From Prevotella sp. (lineage in GTDB: Bacteria > Bacteroidota > Bacteroidia > Bacteroidales > Bacteroidaceae): a DNA stretch of 34,398 bases. Under the pieces are notes generated by a model, which was given only the letters and a program-made list of their open reading frames with translations, was not told the origin of the DNA and made no database searches. The stretch lies in the NCBI GenBank assembly GCA_017462915.1, contig JAFTQG010000041.1, positions 1 through 34,398 on the forward strand, in the 5' to 3' direction. Below, in pieces: positions 18,204 through 26,969 of this stretch. The position numbers were made by a program, and so were the translations under genes. Position 1 is the stretch's first letter, and the number at the start of each line of letters is the position of its first letter.

Positions 18204-18668
18204 TTATTTGCAGAGCTCCACCTTGTCGATATCCTGCACCTTGTCGCAGTAGCGGCAGCGCAGCTCAGGATGTGGGGAGAGCTTGTCTACTACGGTGAAG
18301 TATGTCGACATCGGTTCGTTGTTTGTTATGCATTTAGGGTTGTTGCATTTCACGATGCCGACGAGCTTGTCGGGTAGCGTGACAGTCTTCTTCTCGACTA
18401 CCTCGTAGTCCTGTATTATATTCAGCACGACACGGTGTGCCACAACGGAGAGCTGTGATATCTCTGCGTCGCTGAAATACTTGTCTTCAACCTTTATGAT
18501 GCCTTTCTTGCCGAGCTTCTTGGATATATAGTTTGAGCCGATAGTCACTGGAGTGTCCAGCTCGTGCACCTTCAGCAGATTGGCTACCTCGTATGTCTTC
18601 TCGGAAGGGATATGGTCTATGACGGTGCCGTTCTCGATAGCCGCCACAATGCGTTCTTTCTTGGACAT
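18204..18668 (-). CDS. pyrI: Aspartate carbamoyltransferase regulatory chain PyrI
   Basis: 154 aa, the usual length. PyrI binds nucleotide effectors and tunes the PyrB catalytic trimers in the pyrimidine pathway. The N-terminal nucleotide-binding region is recognisable ([34 protein letters not shown]). The C-terminal zinc site has all four cysteines: C108 and C113 in CNNPKC, C138 and C141 in CRYC. It follows pyrB in the same direction but is separated by a 138-base repeat element, much looser than in enteric bacteria. Confidence 0.94.
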   Translation of the reverse strand: MSKKERIVAAIENGTVIDHIPSEKTYEVANLLKVHELDTPVTIGSNYISKKLGKKGIIKVEDKYFSDAEISQLSVVAHRVVLNIIQDYEVVEKKTVTLPDKLVGIVKCNNPKCITNNEPMSTYFTVVDKLSPHPELRCRYCDKVQDIDKVELCK

Positions 18669-18806
18669 GGATTGTCTTTTTTTTTTACGGTTATGCGGTG
18701 TTACGGTTATGCGGTTGCTTGCGGTTGTATGATATTGAGGTCAATGTTATAAGAAAAGTAATCTCCGTACAACCGTCAAACCATACAACCGTCAAACCTC
18801 ATACAC
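18669..18806 (-). repeat. Intra-operon inverted oligomer repeat between pyrB and pyrI
   Basis: Read on the minus strand, the direction of transcription, a GT-rich arm (TTTGACGGTTGTATGG units) is followed by GGAGATTAC (complement of 18758-18766) and an AC-rich arm (ACAACCGC, ATAACCGTAA units) ending just before the pyrI start. It has the same order as the elements in the thi operon. Confidence 0.75.
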
Positions 18807-19751
18807 TTAGATTATAGTCTTGTCATTACGGACATCCTCGAGCGTTATGCCCAGAGTGTGGCAGAATATTGCCTCTCGCGCGAAGAGGCCGTTGCCAGCC
18901 TGCTGGATATAGTATGCGTGCGGGTTGTCATCGACATCATAAGCTATCTCGTTGACGCGTGGCAGAGGATGGAGGATGCGCATATTGTCTTTGGCCTTGC
19001 ACAGCATGTCGCGTTTCAGGATATAGACATTCTTGACACGCTCGTACTCCATGAGGTCAGAGAAACGCTCTTTCTGCACGCGGGTCATGTAGAGAATATC
19101 GGCATCTTTTATGACATCCTCGTTGAAGTCTGTGTGTTCCACAAACTTGATGCCATGGTCTTTACAGTAAGCCTTGTATTCATCTGGCATGGCAAGCTCT
19201 TTCGGAGCGACAAAATGAAATGTGGGATTGAAATGTCTCATTGCGGTAATGAGGCTATGGACAGTGCGTCCATATTTCAGGTCACCTACAAGATAGATGT
19301 TAAGGTTGTCGAGCGTTCCCTGTGTCTTGTAGATGGAATAAAGGTCCAAGAGACATTGCGACGGGTGCATGTGTGCGCCGTCGCCGGCATTGACGATAGG
19401 TACCGGCGCTATCTCCGAGGCATATTGTGCCGCGCCCTCTATGTGATGTCGCATGACGATGACATCGGCATAGTTGGAGACCATAAGGATAGTGTCTTTA
19501 AGGGTCTCGCCTTTTGTCGCACTGGTGACCTTTGCGTCAGAGAACCCGATGACGCGTGCGCCAAGACGATTAGCGGCTGTTTCAAAACTCAATCGTGTGC
19601 GTGTAGAAGGCTCGAAGAAAAGAGTTGCGACAACCCGGCCTTTAAGAATTTCACGATTAGGATGGAGCTCAAACTCCTTTGCCATTTCCAGAAGATACAT
19701 GATCTCCTCTTTTGACAAGTCGGCAATAGTGACAAAATCTTGTTTTTCCAT
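18807..19751 (-). CDS. pyrB: Aspartate carbamoyltransferase catalytic chain PyrB
   Basis: 314 aa from the ATG at 19751 ([16 protein letters not shown]); the frame is open further upstream but that part does not fit the family and overlaps the promoter region. PyrB condenses carbamoyl phosphate and aspartate. The carbamoyl-phosphate motif FEPSTRTR (46-53), SATKGE with the mobile-loop lysine, RHH (101-103), HPSQ (129-132) and the [14 protein letters not shown] segment are all present. With PyrI it forms the allosteric holoenzyme. Confidence 0.95.
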   Translation of the reverse strand: MEKQDFVTIADLSKEEIMYLLEMAKEFELHPNREILKGRVVATLFFEPSTRTRLSFETAANRLGARVIGFSDAKVTSATKGETLKDTILMVSNYADVIVMRHHIEGAAQYASEIAPVPIVNAGDGAHMHPSQCLLDLYSIYKTQGTLDNLNIYLVGDLKYGRTVHSLITAMRHFNPTFHFVAPKELAMPDEYKAYCKDHGIKFVEHTDFNEDVIKDADILYMTRVQKERFSDLMEYERVKNVYILKRDMLCKAKDNMRILHPLPRVNEIAYDVDDNPHAYYIQQAGNGLFAREAIFCHTLGITLEDVRNDKTII

Positions 19752-19784
19752 TCTTGAAAAATGTGCCTTTTTGACGATTTGATG

Positions 19785-19792
19785 CAAAGTTA
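19785..19792 (-). promoter_or_regulatory. Probable -7 element for pyrB
   Basis: The minus strand reads TAACTTTG here, matching TAnnTTTG, 33 bases before the pyrB start. The nearest TTTG upstream is 24 bases away rather than 20, so the -33 part is weak. Confidence 0.5.
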
Positions 19793-19836
19793 CGCATTTT
19801 TTCCCGAAATTTCTCTCAAATGTCAAAATATTATTG

Positions 19837-19844
19837 TATTTTTG
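19837..19844 (+). promoter_or_regulatory. Probable -7 element for the penicillin-binding protein gene
   Basis: TATTTTTG matches TAnnTTTG, 27 bases before the start codon. No good TTTG is seen 20 bases upstream. With the leftward element at 19785-19792 it makes a compact divergent promoter region. Confidence 0.5.
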
Positions 19845-19871
19845 CAAAAATATTTATCTCTGATAATTATT

Positions 19872-22181
19872 ATGAGACGTACATTCATACATACCCTATG
19901 GGTTCTGCTCGTGCTGGGTATTGTCTTGTTTCTGTCGCTTGGCGCAGCCATCTGGCATGGCTGGATAGGCTACATGCCTCCTGTGGAGGATCTGCAGAAT
20001 CCTATCGACAAGTATGCGACACAGATATATTCTTCAGACGGAAAAGTCATTGGCACTTGGAATCACAACAAGGATAACCGCATCCGTGTGCCTTATGACA
20101 GCATATCGCCACATGTCGTCAAGGCTCTGATTGCTACTGAGGATATCCGTTTTCACGAGCATTCCGGCATTGACTTCTGGGCTATAGGGCGTGCTGTCAT
20201 CAAGCGCGGACTGCTCGGGCAGACAAGTGCCGGCGGCGGATCTACCATTACCCAGCAGTTGGCAAAGCAGCTGTACAGTGACCATGCCGAGTCGAAGTTT
20301 GAGCGCATCATGCAGAAGCCCATCGAATGGGTCATTGCGTTGAAGCTGGAACGGTATTATACGAAGGAAGAAATCATTGCCATGTATCTCAACTATTTTG
20401 ATTTCCTGCATAACGCTGTAGGTATCAAGATGGCTGCCAATACTTATTTCAGCAAGGAGCCAAAGGACCTCAGTGTCAGTGAGGCGGCAACACTTGTCGG
20501 GCTGTGCAAGAATCCTTCATATTTCAATCCCGTACGTTACAGAGAACGTTCGGAGGACCGTCGCAATGTAGTCCTCGGACAGATGCTCAAGGCGAAATAT
20601 ATCTCACAGTCTGAATATGATACATTTGTATCGGAACCTTTGCAACTGCATTTCAAGACTATAGACCATAAGGATGGCAGTGCGACATATTTCCGTGAAT
20701 TCCTGCGCAAATACATGACAGCGACAAAGCCTTACCGTGATGAATATCCGTCATGGGCAGGTACGCAATATTACATCGACTCGATAGCTTGGGAGAATGA
20801 CCCGCTGTATGGATGGTGTAATAAAAACAAGAAGAAAGACGGGACACCTTATAATATATATACAGACGGGCTCAAGATCCGCACAAGTATAAATTCGCGT
20901 ATGCAGAAATATGCAGAGGAATCCGTGTATTATCATGTCGCGAAATATCTCCAGCCGAAATTCAATAAGGGAAAGGCGACAAAACCTAATTTCCCGTACA
21001 CAGACGATCTGACAAGCAAGCAGGTGGCTGATATATTTGCACGTGCCATGCGCCAGAGCGAGAGGTGGCGTACAATGCATGAGGCTGGATACAGTGATGA
21101 GGAGATAAAGCAGTCGTTCCGCCAGAAGACGGAAATGAATATCTTCACATATCACGGTGATATCGACACGATTATGACCCCGATGGACTCCATACGCTAC
21201 TACAAGTCGTTCCTGCGTGCGGGATTCATGAGTATAGACCCGCATACAGGTGCTGTAAAGGCGTATGTCGGAGGCCTTGACTACTCTCATTTCCAGTATG
21301 ACATGGTGATGCTGGGACGGCGCCAGGTGGGCTCTACAATCAAGCCGTTCCTCTATTCCCTTGCCATGGAGAACGGATATACTCCGTGCGATATGGCTCC
21401 TAATGTGCAGCAGACGTATATGGTAGCCGGCAGACCTTGGACGCCGCGCAACGGTTCACGTGCGCGATACGGTTCAATGGTGACGCTGAAATGGGGACTG
21501 CAACAGTCCAATAACTGGATTTCCGCTTACCTGATGTCAAGGCTTAATCCGCAGCAGTTCGTGGCATTGTTGCAGAAATATGGAATAGACAGCCCAGACA
21601 TCCATCCTTCGATGTCCCTCTGCCTCGGTCCTTGTGAAGTAAGCGTAGGCGAGATGGTAAGTGCCTATACTGCCTTTGCCAACAACGGCATACGCTGCGC
21701 TCCAATGTTCGTTACACGAATAGAGGACAATATGGGCAATGTACTGGCTGAGTTCCAGCCACGCATGATAGAGGTACTGTCACAGGAAGGATGTAACAAG
21801 ATGATAGATATGCTCCGTGCTGTAGCCGATGGCGGTACAGCCTCACGCCTGCGTTACATGTTTGACCTTCAGGGAGACATTGGCGCAAAGACAGGAACGA
21901 CAAACAGGAATTCCGATGCATGGTTTATGGGCATAACGCCAGATCTTGTCAGCGGATGCTGGGTAGGCGGCGAAGACCGTGATATCCATTTCAATTCAAT
22001 GACTCTTGGACAGGGCGCAGCAATGGCTCTGCCTATCTGGGGCTATTACATGAAGAAGGTTTATCGCGACAAGACTCTCGGCTACGACCCGAAGGCGGTA
22101 TTTGATATACCGAGGGACTATGACTCCTGTTACAAGGACAGCATAGACAGCGGAGTATCCATAGAGGATATCTTCGAATGA
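19872..22181 (+). CDS. Class A penicillin-binding protein (PBP1A-like transglycosylase/transpeptidase)
   Basis: 769 aa from the ATG at 19872 (MRRTFIHTLWVLLVLG); the longer open frame upstream covers the promoter. Residues 5-28 form a single N-terminal membrane anchor. The GT51 glycosyltransferase domain has ATEDIRFHEHSGID (catalytic E90) and GGGSTITQQLAKQL. The transpeptidase domain has S488-T-I-K491 (SxxK), S546-N-N548 (SxN) and K673-T-G. It polymerises and cross-links peptidoglycan on the periplasmic side. All catalytic motifs are intact. DUF1015 and YigZ-like genes follow closely and may share its transcript. Confidence 0.93.
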   Translation: MRRTFIHTLWVLLVLGIVLFLSLGAAIWHGWIGYMPPVEDLQNPIDKYATQIYSSDGKVIGTWNHNKDNRIRVPYDSISPHVVKALIATEDIRFHEHSGIDFWAIGRAVIKRGLLGQTSAGGGSTITQQLAKQLYSDHAESKFERIMQKPIEWVIALKLERYYTKEEIIAMYLNYFDFLHNAVGIKMAANTYFSKEPKDLSVSEAATLVGLCKNPSYFNPVRYRERSEDRRNVVLGQMLKAKYISQSEYDTFVSEPLQLHFKTIDHKDGSATYFREFLRKYMTATKPYRDEYPSWAGTQYYIDSIAWENDPLYGWCNKNKKKDGTPYNIYTDGLKIRTSINSRMQKYAEESVYYHVAKYLQPKFNKGKATKPNFPYTDDLTSKQVADIFARAMRQSERWRTMHEAGYSDEEIKQSFRQKTEMNIFTYHGDIDTIMTPMDSIRYYKSFLRAGFMSIDPHTGAVKAYVGGLDYSHFQYDMVMLGRRQVGSTIKPFLYSLAMENGYTPCDMAPNVQQTYMVAGRPWTPRNGSRARYGSMVTLKWGLQQSNNWISAYLMSRLNPQQFVALLQKYGIDSPDIHPSMSLCLGPCEVSVGEMVSAYTAFANNGIRCAPMFVTRIEDNMGNVLAEFQPRMIEVLSQEGCNKMIDMLRAVADGGTASRLRYMFDLQGDIGAKTGTTNRNSDAWFMGITPDLVSGCWVGGEDRDIHFNSMTLGQGAAMALPIWGYYMKKVYRDKTLGYDPKAVFDIPRDYDSCYKDSIDSGVSIEDIFE

Positions 22182-22216
22182 CATATACGAAAAATAACTA
22201 TAAATAGAATAGAATT

Positions 22217-23485
22217 ATGGCAATAGTGAAACCATTCAAGGGCATCCGCCCACCGAAAGAGCTTGTTGAGCAAGTTGAGTCCCGGCCTTATGATGTGCTT
22301 GACTCGGAAGAGGCACGTGCAGAAGCCGGTGACAACGAGAAGTCTTTATATCATATCATCAAGCCGGAAATAAACTTTGAGCCTGGAACAAGCGAATATG
22401 ACCCGAAGGTCTACGAAGAGGCAGCCCGTCAGTTTCAGATGTTTCAGGATAAGGGATGGCTTGTGCAGGACAGCAAAGAGCAGTATTATATCTACGCTCA
22501 GACATCCTGTCTACCTGCCAATGGCGGTAAGGAGAAGACACAGTATGGTCTTGTTGTCGGAGCATATTCCGGTGATTATGAGAGCGGTGTAATCAAGAAG
22601 CATGAGCTTACACGCCGCGACAAGGAAGAGGATCGCATGAAACATGTGCGTGTGAACAACGCAAACATCGAGCCTGTCTTCTTCGCATATCCTGATAATG
22701 AGGTTCTTGATTCGCTGATTATGAAGTATGCGAAAACCGAACCGGAATATGATTTCATTGCACCGATTGACGGTTTCGGACATAAGCTGTGGATTGTATC
22801 CGACGATAATGACATAAAGACCATTACGGAAGAGTTTGCAAAGATGCCGGCTTTATACATTGCCGATGGTCACCACCGTTCTGCTGCCGCGGCACTTGTC
22901 GGTACAGAGAAGGCAAAGAACAATCCGGCTCACAAGGGAGACGAAGAGTATAATTATTTCATGGCCGTAGCTTTCCAGGCCTCCCAGCTCACTGTATTGG
23001 ACTATAACCGTGTGGTAAAGGACCTTAATGGCAACACAAGCGAGCAGTTCCTTGAAAAGCTGTCGCACAATTTCATCGTGGAGAATAAGGGAACAGAGGA
23101 GTACCGTCCGCAGAAGCCTCATGAGTTCGCTCTGTATCTTGATGGGGAGTGGTATGCCCTTAATGCCAAACCTGGCACATTTGATGAAAACGACCCTATC
23201 GGTGTACTGGATGTGGACATATCATCACGCCTTATCCTGCAGGATATCCTTGAGATGGGTGATCTTCGCTCGTCACAGCGCATAGATTTTGTAGGAGGAC
23301 TTCGTGGCCTCGGCGAACTGAAACGTCGTGTAGACAGCGGAGAGATGCGTGCTGCTCTCGCATTGTATCCTGTCTCCATGAAGCAGATCATGGATATTGC
23401 AGACTCTGGTAACATCATGCCTCCAAAGGCGACTTGGTTTGAACCGAAACTACGTTCAGGATTGGTTATTCATAAACTCTCTTGA
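22217..23485 (+). CDS. DUF1015 family protein
   Basis: 422 aa. The start MAIVKPFKGIRPPKELVEQV, then SRPYDVLDSEEARA and ADGHHRSAAA, are hallmarks of DUF1015, a widespread family once called putative HTH proteins and still without a firm biochemical role. In many Bacteroidetes this gene lies directly after serC-serA; here it is about 6 kb upstream of them. The stop overlaps the next start by one base (TGATG), which suggests coupled translation with the YigZ-like gene. Confidence 0.9.
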   Translation: MAIVKPFKGIRPPKELVEQVESRPYDVLDSEEARAEAGDNEKSLYHIIKPEINFEPGTSEYDPKVYEEAARQFQMFQDKGWLVQDSKEQYYIYAQTSCLPANGGKEKTQYGLVVGAYSGDYESGVIKKHELTRRDKEEDRMKHVRVNNANIEPVFFAYPDNEVLDSLIMKYAKTEPEYDFIAPIDGFGHKLWIVSDDNDIKTITEEFAKMPALYIADGHHRSAAAALVGTEKAKNNPAHKGDEEYNYFMAVAFQASQLTVLDYNRVVKDLNGNTSEQFLEKLSHNFIVENKGTEEYRPQKPHEFALYLDGEWYALNAKPGTFDENDPIGVLDVDISSRLILQDILEMGDLRSSQRIDFVGGLRGLGELKRRVDSGEMRAALALYPVSMKQIMDIADSGNIMPPKATWFEPKLRSGLVIHKLS

Positions 23486-24081
23486 TGGAAGACAGTTTTA
23501 AGACAATAGGCAAGGAAGGTGAGGGATTCTATTCCGAGAAAAGGAGTAAGTTCCTCGCTTTCTCTCATCATGTGGAAACGGAAGCCCAGGTAAAGGAAAT
23601 TGTTGCCGGATACAAAAAGAAGTATTATGATGCACGGCATGTATGCTATGCCTATGTTCTTGGAGTAGATGGTGTCGGCGATGGCGTGAGCTTCCGCATG
23701 AATGATGACGGTGAACCCTCTTCTACAGCTGGCAAACCTATTTACGGGCAACTGGTTAAGGCAGAACTGACGGATACGCTGATTGTTGTAGTAAGATATT
23801 ATGGCGGAGTAAACTTAGGCACGTCCGGGCTTATTGTTGCATATCGTGAAGCGGCACTTGACTGCATAACGAACTCAGTAATAGAAGAGCGCATCATTGA
23901 GGAAAAAATCGAGTATTCGTTTGTATATCCTGCAATGAATGATGTCATGAAAATAGTCAAGGACCTGCAACCTCGTATTGTATCACAGCAATTTGACAAC
24001 ACCTGCTCCATAACATTGGCAATCCGCCAGTCTATGGCTCCACAACTACGCGCCCGCCTCGAACAGCTTGCATTCAAATGA
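23485..24081 (+). CDS. YigZ/IMPACT family protein
   Basis: 198 aa from the ATG at 23485, which overlaps the DUF1015 stop. Family features are RSKFLAFSHHV, the central YYDARHVCYAYVLG, NDDGEPSSTAGKPI and VVRYYGGVNLG (the N-terminal IMPACT domain), followed by a C-terminal ferredoxin-like domain with a conserved VYPAMNDVMK segment. The eukaryotic homologue IMPACT/YIH1 regulates translation through GCN1; the bacterial role is unclear and may involve ribosome or RNA binding. Intact and of normal length. Confidence 0.9.
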   Translation: MEDSFKTIGKEGEGFYSEKRSKFLAFSHHVETEAQVKEIVAGYKKKYYDARHVCYAYVLGVDGVGDGVSFRMNDDGEPSSTAGKPIYGQLVKAELTDTLIVVVRYYGGVNLGTSGLIVAYREAALDCITNSVIEERIIEEKIEYSFVYPAMNDVMKIVKDLQPRIVSQQFDNTCSITLAIRQSMAPQLRARLEQLAFK

Positions 24082-24382
24082 TATGCAGCAATATTTTTTC
24101 ATGCAGTGATTTCTGGATTCTCGATTCTGAAGGATGCGGTTCTGTAAACAAGAACTGCATTCTCCGAATATCTTACAGAAAAAAAACATCTTTGGCAAAA
24201 TGACAGCTGCCAGTAGGCAGGAACAATGATGCACAAAGGTAAAGTATTTTGGTAAAAAAGCCTAAAAAACGCGTTTTTTTTCGATTTGACGGGTTCTATG
24301 TCTGAAAAAAGCACTAAATTTGTACCTTAATATTAACAAGCAAAACTCGTTAGAACGAAAATAAACTACTAAATACGTAAAA
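24082..24382. other. Non-coding gap before gyrA with hairpins
   Basis: No gene is recognised in these 301 bases. They hold a 12-bp hairpin (24132-24143 with 24151-24162, one G-T pair), an alternative 8-bp pairing of TTCTGTAA with TTACAGAA, a small hairpin CTGCC-agta-GGCAG, and a minus-strand TACCTTTG (-7-like) at 24234-24241. None forms a clear terminator. Confidence 0.5.
24315..24322 (+). promoter_or_regulatory. Probable -7 element for gyrA
   Basis: TAAATTTG matches TAnnTTTG and lies 60 bases before the gyrA start. The closest TTTG upstream (24285-24288) is 26 bases away, longer than the usual 20. Confidence 0.55.
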
Positions 24383-26941
24383 ATGGATATAACACAAACT
24401 GTCGATAATGACAGAATACTTCAGATTGACATAGAACAGGAGATGAAGTCAAGCTATATTGACTATTCCATGTCAGTCATTGTTGCACGTGCTCTTCCTG
24501 ACGTACGAGACGGATTCAAGCCTGTCCATCGCCGTATCCTGTATGGTATGATGGGCATAAACAATGTAAGCACTCAGCCATATAAGAAATGTGCTCGTAT
24601 TGTCGGTGAGGTACTTGGTAAATATCATCCACACGGAGACAGTTCTGTATATGGTGCATTGGTTCGTCTGGCACAAGACTGGAACATGCGTTATACACTT
24701 GTTGATGGACAGGGAAACTTCGGCTCTATTGACGGTGATTCTGCTGCCGCGATGCGATATACCGAGTGTCGTCTGTCGAAGATGGGTGAGCACATAATGG
24801 ATGACTTGGAGAAAGATACCGTCGATATGGCTAACAACTTCGACGATACCCTCCAAGAGCCGACTGTCATGCCGACAAAGGTGCCAAACCTTCTTGTCAA
24901 TGGTGGCAATGGTATTGCTGTGGGCATGGCTACGAATATGCCTACGCATAACCTCGGCGAGGTGATAGACGGTTGCTGTGCATACATCGATAATCCAGAG
25001 ATAGATACAGATGGTCTGATGCAATACATAAAGGCTCCAGATTTCCCTACAGGGGCATATATCTATGGCATACAGGGCGTAAAGGATGCATACGAGACTG
25101 GTCGCGGACGTATCATAATACGTGCAAAAGCTGAGATAGAAAGCGATGAGCAGCATGACAAGATTGTCATAACGGAAATACCTTATGGAGTCAATAAGGC
25201 ACAGCTCATAGAATATATCGCCGAACTTGTAAAGGAAGGAAAGATTGACGGCATCTCGAATGTGAATGACGAGACAGGTCGCCAGGGAATGCGCATCGTT
25301 GTTGACTGCAAGAAGGATGCAAATGCCAATGTCATCTTGAACAAGCTCTTCAAGATGACAGCGTTGCAGAGTTCTTTCTCTGTGAACAACATCGCTCTTG
25401 TGAAAGGCCGTCCACGTCTTCTGACATTGAAGGAGTGCGTCAAATATTTCGTTGAGCACCGACATGATGTCACCATTCGCCGTACAAAATTTGATCTTAA
25501 GAAGGCTCAGGAGCGTGCACACTTGCTGGAAGCCCTCATCGTTGCCTGTGACAATATTGACGAAGTCGTACATATCATACGTGGCTCAAAGACTCCGGCA
25601 ATAGCTGTGCAGAATTTGATGGAGCGATTCCAATTTGATGAGGTGCAGGCTAAATATGTCGTTGACATGCGTCTGTCCCAGCTTACCGGTCTCCGCATGG
25701 ATCAGTTGCACAACGATTACGATGAACTGATGAAGACTATAGACTACTTGCAGTCCATCCTTAATGATCCAGAGCTCTGCAAGAAAGTAATGAAGGATGA
25801 ACTTCAAGAGGTCAAAGGTAAATATGGTGATGAGCGTCGTACGGAAATCAAATACTCTTCAGAAGAATTCAACCCAGAGGATTTCTATCCAAACGATCCT
25901 GTCGTAGTCACGGTATCTCATCTTGGATACATCAAGCGCACATCTCTTTCCGAATTCCGCGAGCAGGCTCGTGGTGGTGTTGGTTCAAAAGGAGTTTCAC
26001 ACCGCAACCAGGACTTCACAGAGTTCATCTATCCTGCTACACTCCATAATACAATGCTCTTCTTTACCAAGAAAGGACGTTGCTATTGGCTCAAGTGCTA
26101 TGAACTGCCAGAGGGTGGAAAGGATTCAAAGGGACGCGCCATACAGAATATGCTTAACATCGACGCTGATGACACAATCCAGTCGATACTTCGCCTGCGT
26201 GGTTTGAATGACGAGGAGTTTATACGCAATCATTATGTTGTCTTCTGCACAAAGAATGGTACTGTAAAGAAAACATGCCTTGAGCAGTACTCCCGTCCAC
26301 GCGCTAATGGTGTGATAGCCATTAACCTTGTAGACGGAGATGACCTCGTGGATGTACGTCTTACCAACGGTTCTAATGAGCTCATCATCGCCTCCCGTAA
26401 TGGTCGTGCCTGCCGCTTCAACGAGAATGATATACGTACAATGGGACGTGTGTCTACCGGTGTACGAGGTATGCGTCTTGATGGTGAAGACGACGAAGTC
26501 ATAGGCATGGTTGTCGTCAACAAACCACTTGAAGAGTCTATCCTTGTCGTTTCTGAAAAGGGCTATGGCAAACGCACTCCTATTGACATGGAAAACCAAG
26601 AGGCAGAAGAAGGCGTTGACCATGTTTACCGAATCACGGCACGTGGCGGCAAGGGTGTCAAGACATTGGACATTACACAAAAGACAGGAAAACTCGTTGC
26701 TATCAAGAATGTCAAGGATGAGAATGACCTTATGATCATAAACAAGTCCGGCATCACTATCCGTCTTTCCGTTCAAGAATGCCGTCTGCAGGGACGTGCC
26801 ACACAAGGCGTGCGTCTCATCAACCTTGAAAAGAAGAATGATGTCATCGCATCAGTCTGCAAGGTTCTTGGGCAGGCTTCCGTTGAGCAGTTCAACCGTA
26901 CTTACAATGACGGTGAAACTTCAGAACAACATGAAAACTAA
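24383..26941 (+). CDS. gyrA: DNA gyrase subunit A
   Basis: 852 aa. GyrA cuts and rejoins DNA to introduce negative supercoils with GyrB. The start includes SMSVIVARALPDVRDGFKP, and the active-site tyrosine is Y126 in AMRYTECRLS. The quinolone-resistance region reads HPHGDSSVYGALVRLA: S87 matches E. coli S83 and G91 takes the place of D87, which I believe is usual in Bacteroidetes. The GyrA-box is QARGGVGSKG rather than QRRGGKG, and the C-terminal beta-pinwheel blades follow. The protein ends in an acidic tail. A TPR gene starts 28 bases downstream. Confidence 0.95.
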   Translation: MDITQTVDNDRILQIDIEQEMKSSYIDYSMSVIVARALPDVRDGFKPVHRRILYGMMGINNVSTQPYKKCARIVGEVLGKYHPHGDSSVYGALVRLAQDWNMRYTLVDGQGNFGSIDGDSAAAMRYTECRLSKMGEHIMDDLEKDTVDMANNFDDTLQEPTVMPTKVPNLLVNGGNGIAVGMATNMPTHNLGEVIDGCCAYIDNPEIDTDGLMQYIKAPDFPTGAYIYGIQGVKDAYETGRGRIIIRAKAEIESDEQHDKIVITEIPYGVNKAQLIEYIAELVKEGKIDGISNVNDETGRQGMRIVVDCKKDANANVILNKLFKMTALQSSFSVNNIALVKGRPRLLTLKECVKYFVEHRHDVTIRRTKFDLKKAQERAHLLEALIVACDNIDEVVHIIRGSKTPAIAVQNLMERFQFDEVQAKYVVDMRLSQLTGLRMDQLHNDYDELMKTIDYLQSILNDPELCKKVMKDELQEVKGKYGDERRTEIKYSSEEFNPEDFYPNDPVVVTVSHLGYIKRTSLSEFREQARGGVGSKGVSHRNQDFTEFIYPATLHNTMLFFTKKGRCYWLKCYELPEGGKDSKGRAIQNMLNIDADDTIQSILRLRGLNDEEFIRNHYVVFCTKNGTVKKTCLEQYSRPRANGVIAINLVDGDDLVDVRLTNGSNELIIASRNGRACRFNENDIRTMGRVSTGVRGMRLDGEDDEVIGMVVVNKPLEESILVVSEKGYGKRTPIDMENQEAEEGVDHVYRITARGGKGVKTLDITQKTGKLVAIKNVKDENDLMIINKSGITIRLSVQECRLQGRATQGVRLINLEKKNDVIASVCKVLGQASVEQFNRTYNDGETSEQHEN

Positions 26942-26969
26942 CATAATAATTAACTAAACACATTCAACT

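Noticed and set aside
24473-25573. Long minus-strand open frame of 366 codons opposite gyrA
   Set aside because: It overlaps the conserved gyrA coding sequence and is rich in Cys, His and Tyr, as expected of an antisense shadow.
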